A DNA stretch of 64,000 nt from the NCBI RefSeq assembly GCF_013386115.1, contig NZ_JACAOR010000010.1:327644-391643 (forward strand). Reading direction: 5' to 3'. The translations under genes were made by a program, and so were the position numbers. Positions 62,664 to 64,000 of the stretch are shown here, piece by piece; the stretch's first letter is position 1, and each line of letters starts with the position of its first letter. A model generated the notes under the pieces. The model saw nothing but the letters and a program-made list of their open reading frames with translations. It was not told the origin of the DNA and made no database searches. Origin of the DNA: Pseudomonas gingeri. GTDB lineage: Bacteria > Pseudomonadota > Gammaproteobacteria > Pseudomonadales > Pseudomonadaceae.

Positions 62664-63479
62664 CTAAGCCAGCAACAAATGCTCCGCAACTGTCCCCTCC
62701 CAAACCTTCTCCACCCGTCCGCTGAGGATCACCCCGCCGCTACCGTCCCATTTCACGTTCACGGTGCCGCCGTCACATTCCACGTCGACGCTGTCGTCCA
62801 GCAGCCCACGCCGAATGCCACCGACCACCGCTCCACAGCAGCACGAACCCGAGCCCTGTGGAATACCGCCGCCGCGCTCCCATATACGCAGGCGGATATG
62901 GCCGCGATCGATGACCTGGACGAAATGCACGTTGGTCTTTTTCGGGAACAACGGGTCGATTTCGATCTTCGAGCCCAGCGCGGCGATGTCGATAGCCGCG
63001 AGGTCCTCGACAAAGAAGGTGCAGTGGGGATTGCCCATGCTGCAGGCCACCGGCTCGCCCGCCAGCGGCAAGACCAGGGTATCCATTTCCCTGGCCAGCG
63101 GCACGTCCTGCCAATGCAGCGAAGGCTTGCCCATGTCCACCGAAACACCGCCGTCCGCCTGCCGCACGCAGCTCAGCAGCCCGCGGTTGGTTCGCAGCAG
63201 CACCGACGAGGTATTACCCTGGCGCATCAAGGTGTCGGCCACACCACGGGTGGCGCTGCCACAGGTGTCGAGAGGCGTGCCGTCGGGATTCCAGAACACG
63301 ATGCGGGCGGCGGCATCCTCGCAGTCGAGCACGACGGCCAACTGGTTGAAACCGATACCCCGGTTGCGATCCCCCAGCCGTCGGGCCACGGCGGGCGTTA
63401 TCGGGTCAGCCTCGCCGCGGCGGTCGATGATGACGAAGTCGTCGCCATGAGCATGCATCTTTACCAAGCTGAGGGGCAT
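62664..63479 (-). CDS. Diaminopimelate epimerase paralogue with altered active site
   Basis: 271 residues, DapF-like double fold. AGGA lies seven bases before the ATG. The first catalytic Cys is kept (DTCGSATRG, Cys73) but the following Asn-Gly is Ser-Ala. The second motif, normally ERGxGxTxACGTG, is ERGGGIPQGSGSCCCG: Ser210 stands at the place of the second catalytic Cys, with three cysteines shortly after, and the acidic residue of GET is lost. GIGADQ is also changed to GIGFNQ. It is therefore probably not the lysine-pathway epimerase; racemisation of another amino acid is possible. Confidence 0.8.
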   Translation of the reverse strand: MPLSLVKMHAHGDDFVIIDRRGEADPITPAVARRLGDRNRGIGFNQLAVVLDCEDAAARIVFWNPDGTPLDTCGSATRGVADTLMRQGNTSSVLLRTNRGLLSCVRQADGGVSVDMGKPSLHWQDVPLAREMDTLVLPLAGEPVACSMGNPHCTFFVEDLAAIDIAALGSKIEIDPLFPKKTNVHFVQVIDRGHIRLRIWERGGGIPQGSGSCCCGAVVGGIRRGLLDDSVDVECDGGTVNVKWDGSGGVILSGRVEKVWEGTVAEHLLLA

Positions 63480-63685
63480 ACGCTGTCCTGTTACCTATTC
63501 ATCATTCTTGTGCAGATTCGCACGCGGGAAAAGCATACGTGCACGACGAACAGCCCGTCATCCTTCGGGCGCAAATTGCCGGTTGATTTCAAGGCCTCGA
63601 CAACGAACACTTCACCCGCCGCCAATACCCTGGTCGCCCCTCCTTCCGGACGCCGTCGGGAACTCACAACAAGGTAGTTGTACTC

Positions 63686-64000
63686 ATGGAATCCACGATA
63701 CAACCTGGCGCTGTCACTGAAATGGGCAGTCGAATGATCAAGGTCGATCACGCCGGCGAGCACGGCGCGGTGAACATCTACGCAGGGCAAATCCTCATGG
63801 CTCACCTCACCGCTCGCAGCATGCTCCATGAACTCAGGGAGTTTCGCCGCCATGAACTCAAGCATCGCGCCCTCTTTGCAGCCGAGTTGCAACGCCGCGG
63901 ACGCCCGCACTGTCGCAGCTACTGGCTCTGCGGTTTTGGCGGACTGATGCTGGGGTTGGTGACCGGACTGTTGGGACGCAAGGCCATCGCTGCCACCACC
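63686..64000 (+). CDS. Coq7/demethoxyubiquinone hydroxylase family protein (partial)
   Basis: The first 105 codons are visible; the gene runs past the right edge. ATG 63686 opens MESTIQPGAVTEMG and the family motif VDHAGEHGAVNIYAGQ, whose Glu is a di-iron ligand, is at residues 19-34. A hydrophobic stretch (YWLCGFGGLMLGLVTGLLG) follows, as in the membrane-associated Coq7. Family role: hydroxylation in ubiquinone synthesis. Divergent from the DapF-like gene. Confidence 0.75.
   Translation, partial: MESTIQPGAVTEMGSRMIKVDHAGEHGAVNIYAGQILMAHLTARSMLHELREFRRHELKHRALFAAELQRRGRPHCRSYWLCGFGGLMLGLVTGLLGRKAIAATT

Noticed and set aside
63491..63910. 139-codon minus-strand open frame upstream of the DapF-like gene
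   Set aside because: It overlaps the Coq7 start, whose DHAGEHGAVNIY motif is diagnostic; the opposite frame has no recognised motif. A short gene in 63491-63685 cannot be fully excluded.

Overview
The window reads as a chromosomal segment of a Pseudomonas, most likely of the fluorescens group. This is inferred from protein types and gene orders (a livKHMGF-type operon, polyamine/GABA catabolism, an old yellow enzyme next to a LysR gene, a Coq7 gene), the GC-rich codon use of the core genes, and nothing decisive such as rRNA. No tRNA, rRNA or CRISPR array was seen.

Region 1 (1-12.1 kb, all minus strand) is a type I secretion locus: an ABC exporter with a degenerate C39-like domain (12136-9983), its membrane fusion protein (9996-8575), four small AT-rich genes, a giant 1804-residue repeat protein ending in a matrixin/M10-type zinc protease domain (6108-694), and the start of a sulfotransferase that leaves the window at the left edge. 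No intact outer-membrane channel gene is present.

Region 2 (12.1-17.4 kb) is a gene graveyard: two halves of a DUF1173-like gene separated by about 1.9 kb and flanked by 50-bp direct repeats, two copies of the 5' end of a TolC-like gene, a HlyD C-terminal scrap, and AT-rich genes for small membrane or membrane-anchored proteins.

Region 3 (17.4-41.4 kb) is a nitrogen/carbon catabolic block: an EamA exporter, a PotD-like binding protein, an FAD/Fe-S dehydrogenase, a PucR regulator, a complete branched-chain-amino-acid-type ABC transporter, a second EamA protein, a type II HAD hydrolase, a CsaA-like protein, then an aldehyde dehydrogenase, GABA-type aminotransferase, flavin amine oxidase, second aldehyde dehydrogenase and PuuB/OrdL-like oxidase, a LysR regulator with a clear palindrome, and a PotF-like binding protein. 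Together they fit uptake and oxidation of polyamines or related amines through gamma-amino acids.

Region 4 (41.4-44.8 kb) looks acquired: a transposase scrap, two NAD(P)-dependent proteins divergent from an HxlR regulator with paired operators, and a divergent SDR/HxlR pair that has lost both 5' ends by deletion.

Region 5 (44.8-55.6 kb) is the most striking unit: a nine-gene minus-strand operon encoding its own TonB, ExbB and ExbD, a PfkB kinase, a TrpF-like barrel protein, an NCS2 nucleobase permease, a TonB-dependent receptor, a secreted phytase-like esterase and a secreted divergent nucleoside hydrolase, next to a GntR/UTRA regulator. Palindromes GGTACRTACC occur in the regulator's promoter between -35 and -10 and twice ahead of tonB. 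I infer a self-contained, repressor-controlled system for scavenging a nucleoside-like compound.

Region 6 (55.7-64 kb) holds ordinary genes: a GAF-GAF-GGDEF-EAL protein, a lipoprotein, a LysR/old-yellow-enzyme pair, a DUF3144 protein, another lipoprotein, a DapF paralogue that lacks one catalytic cysteine, and the start of a Coq7-family gene.
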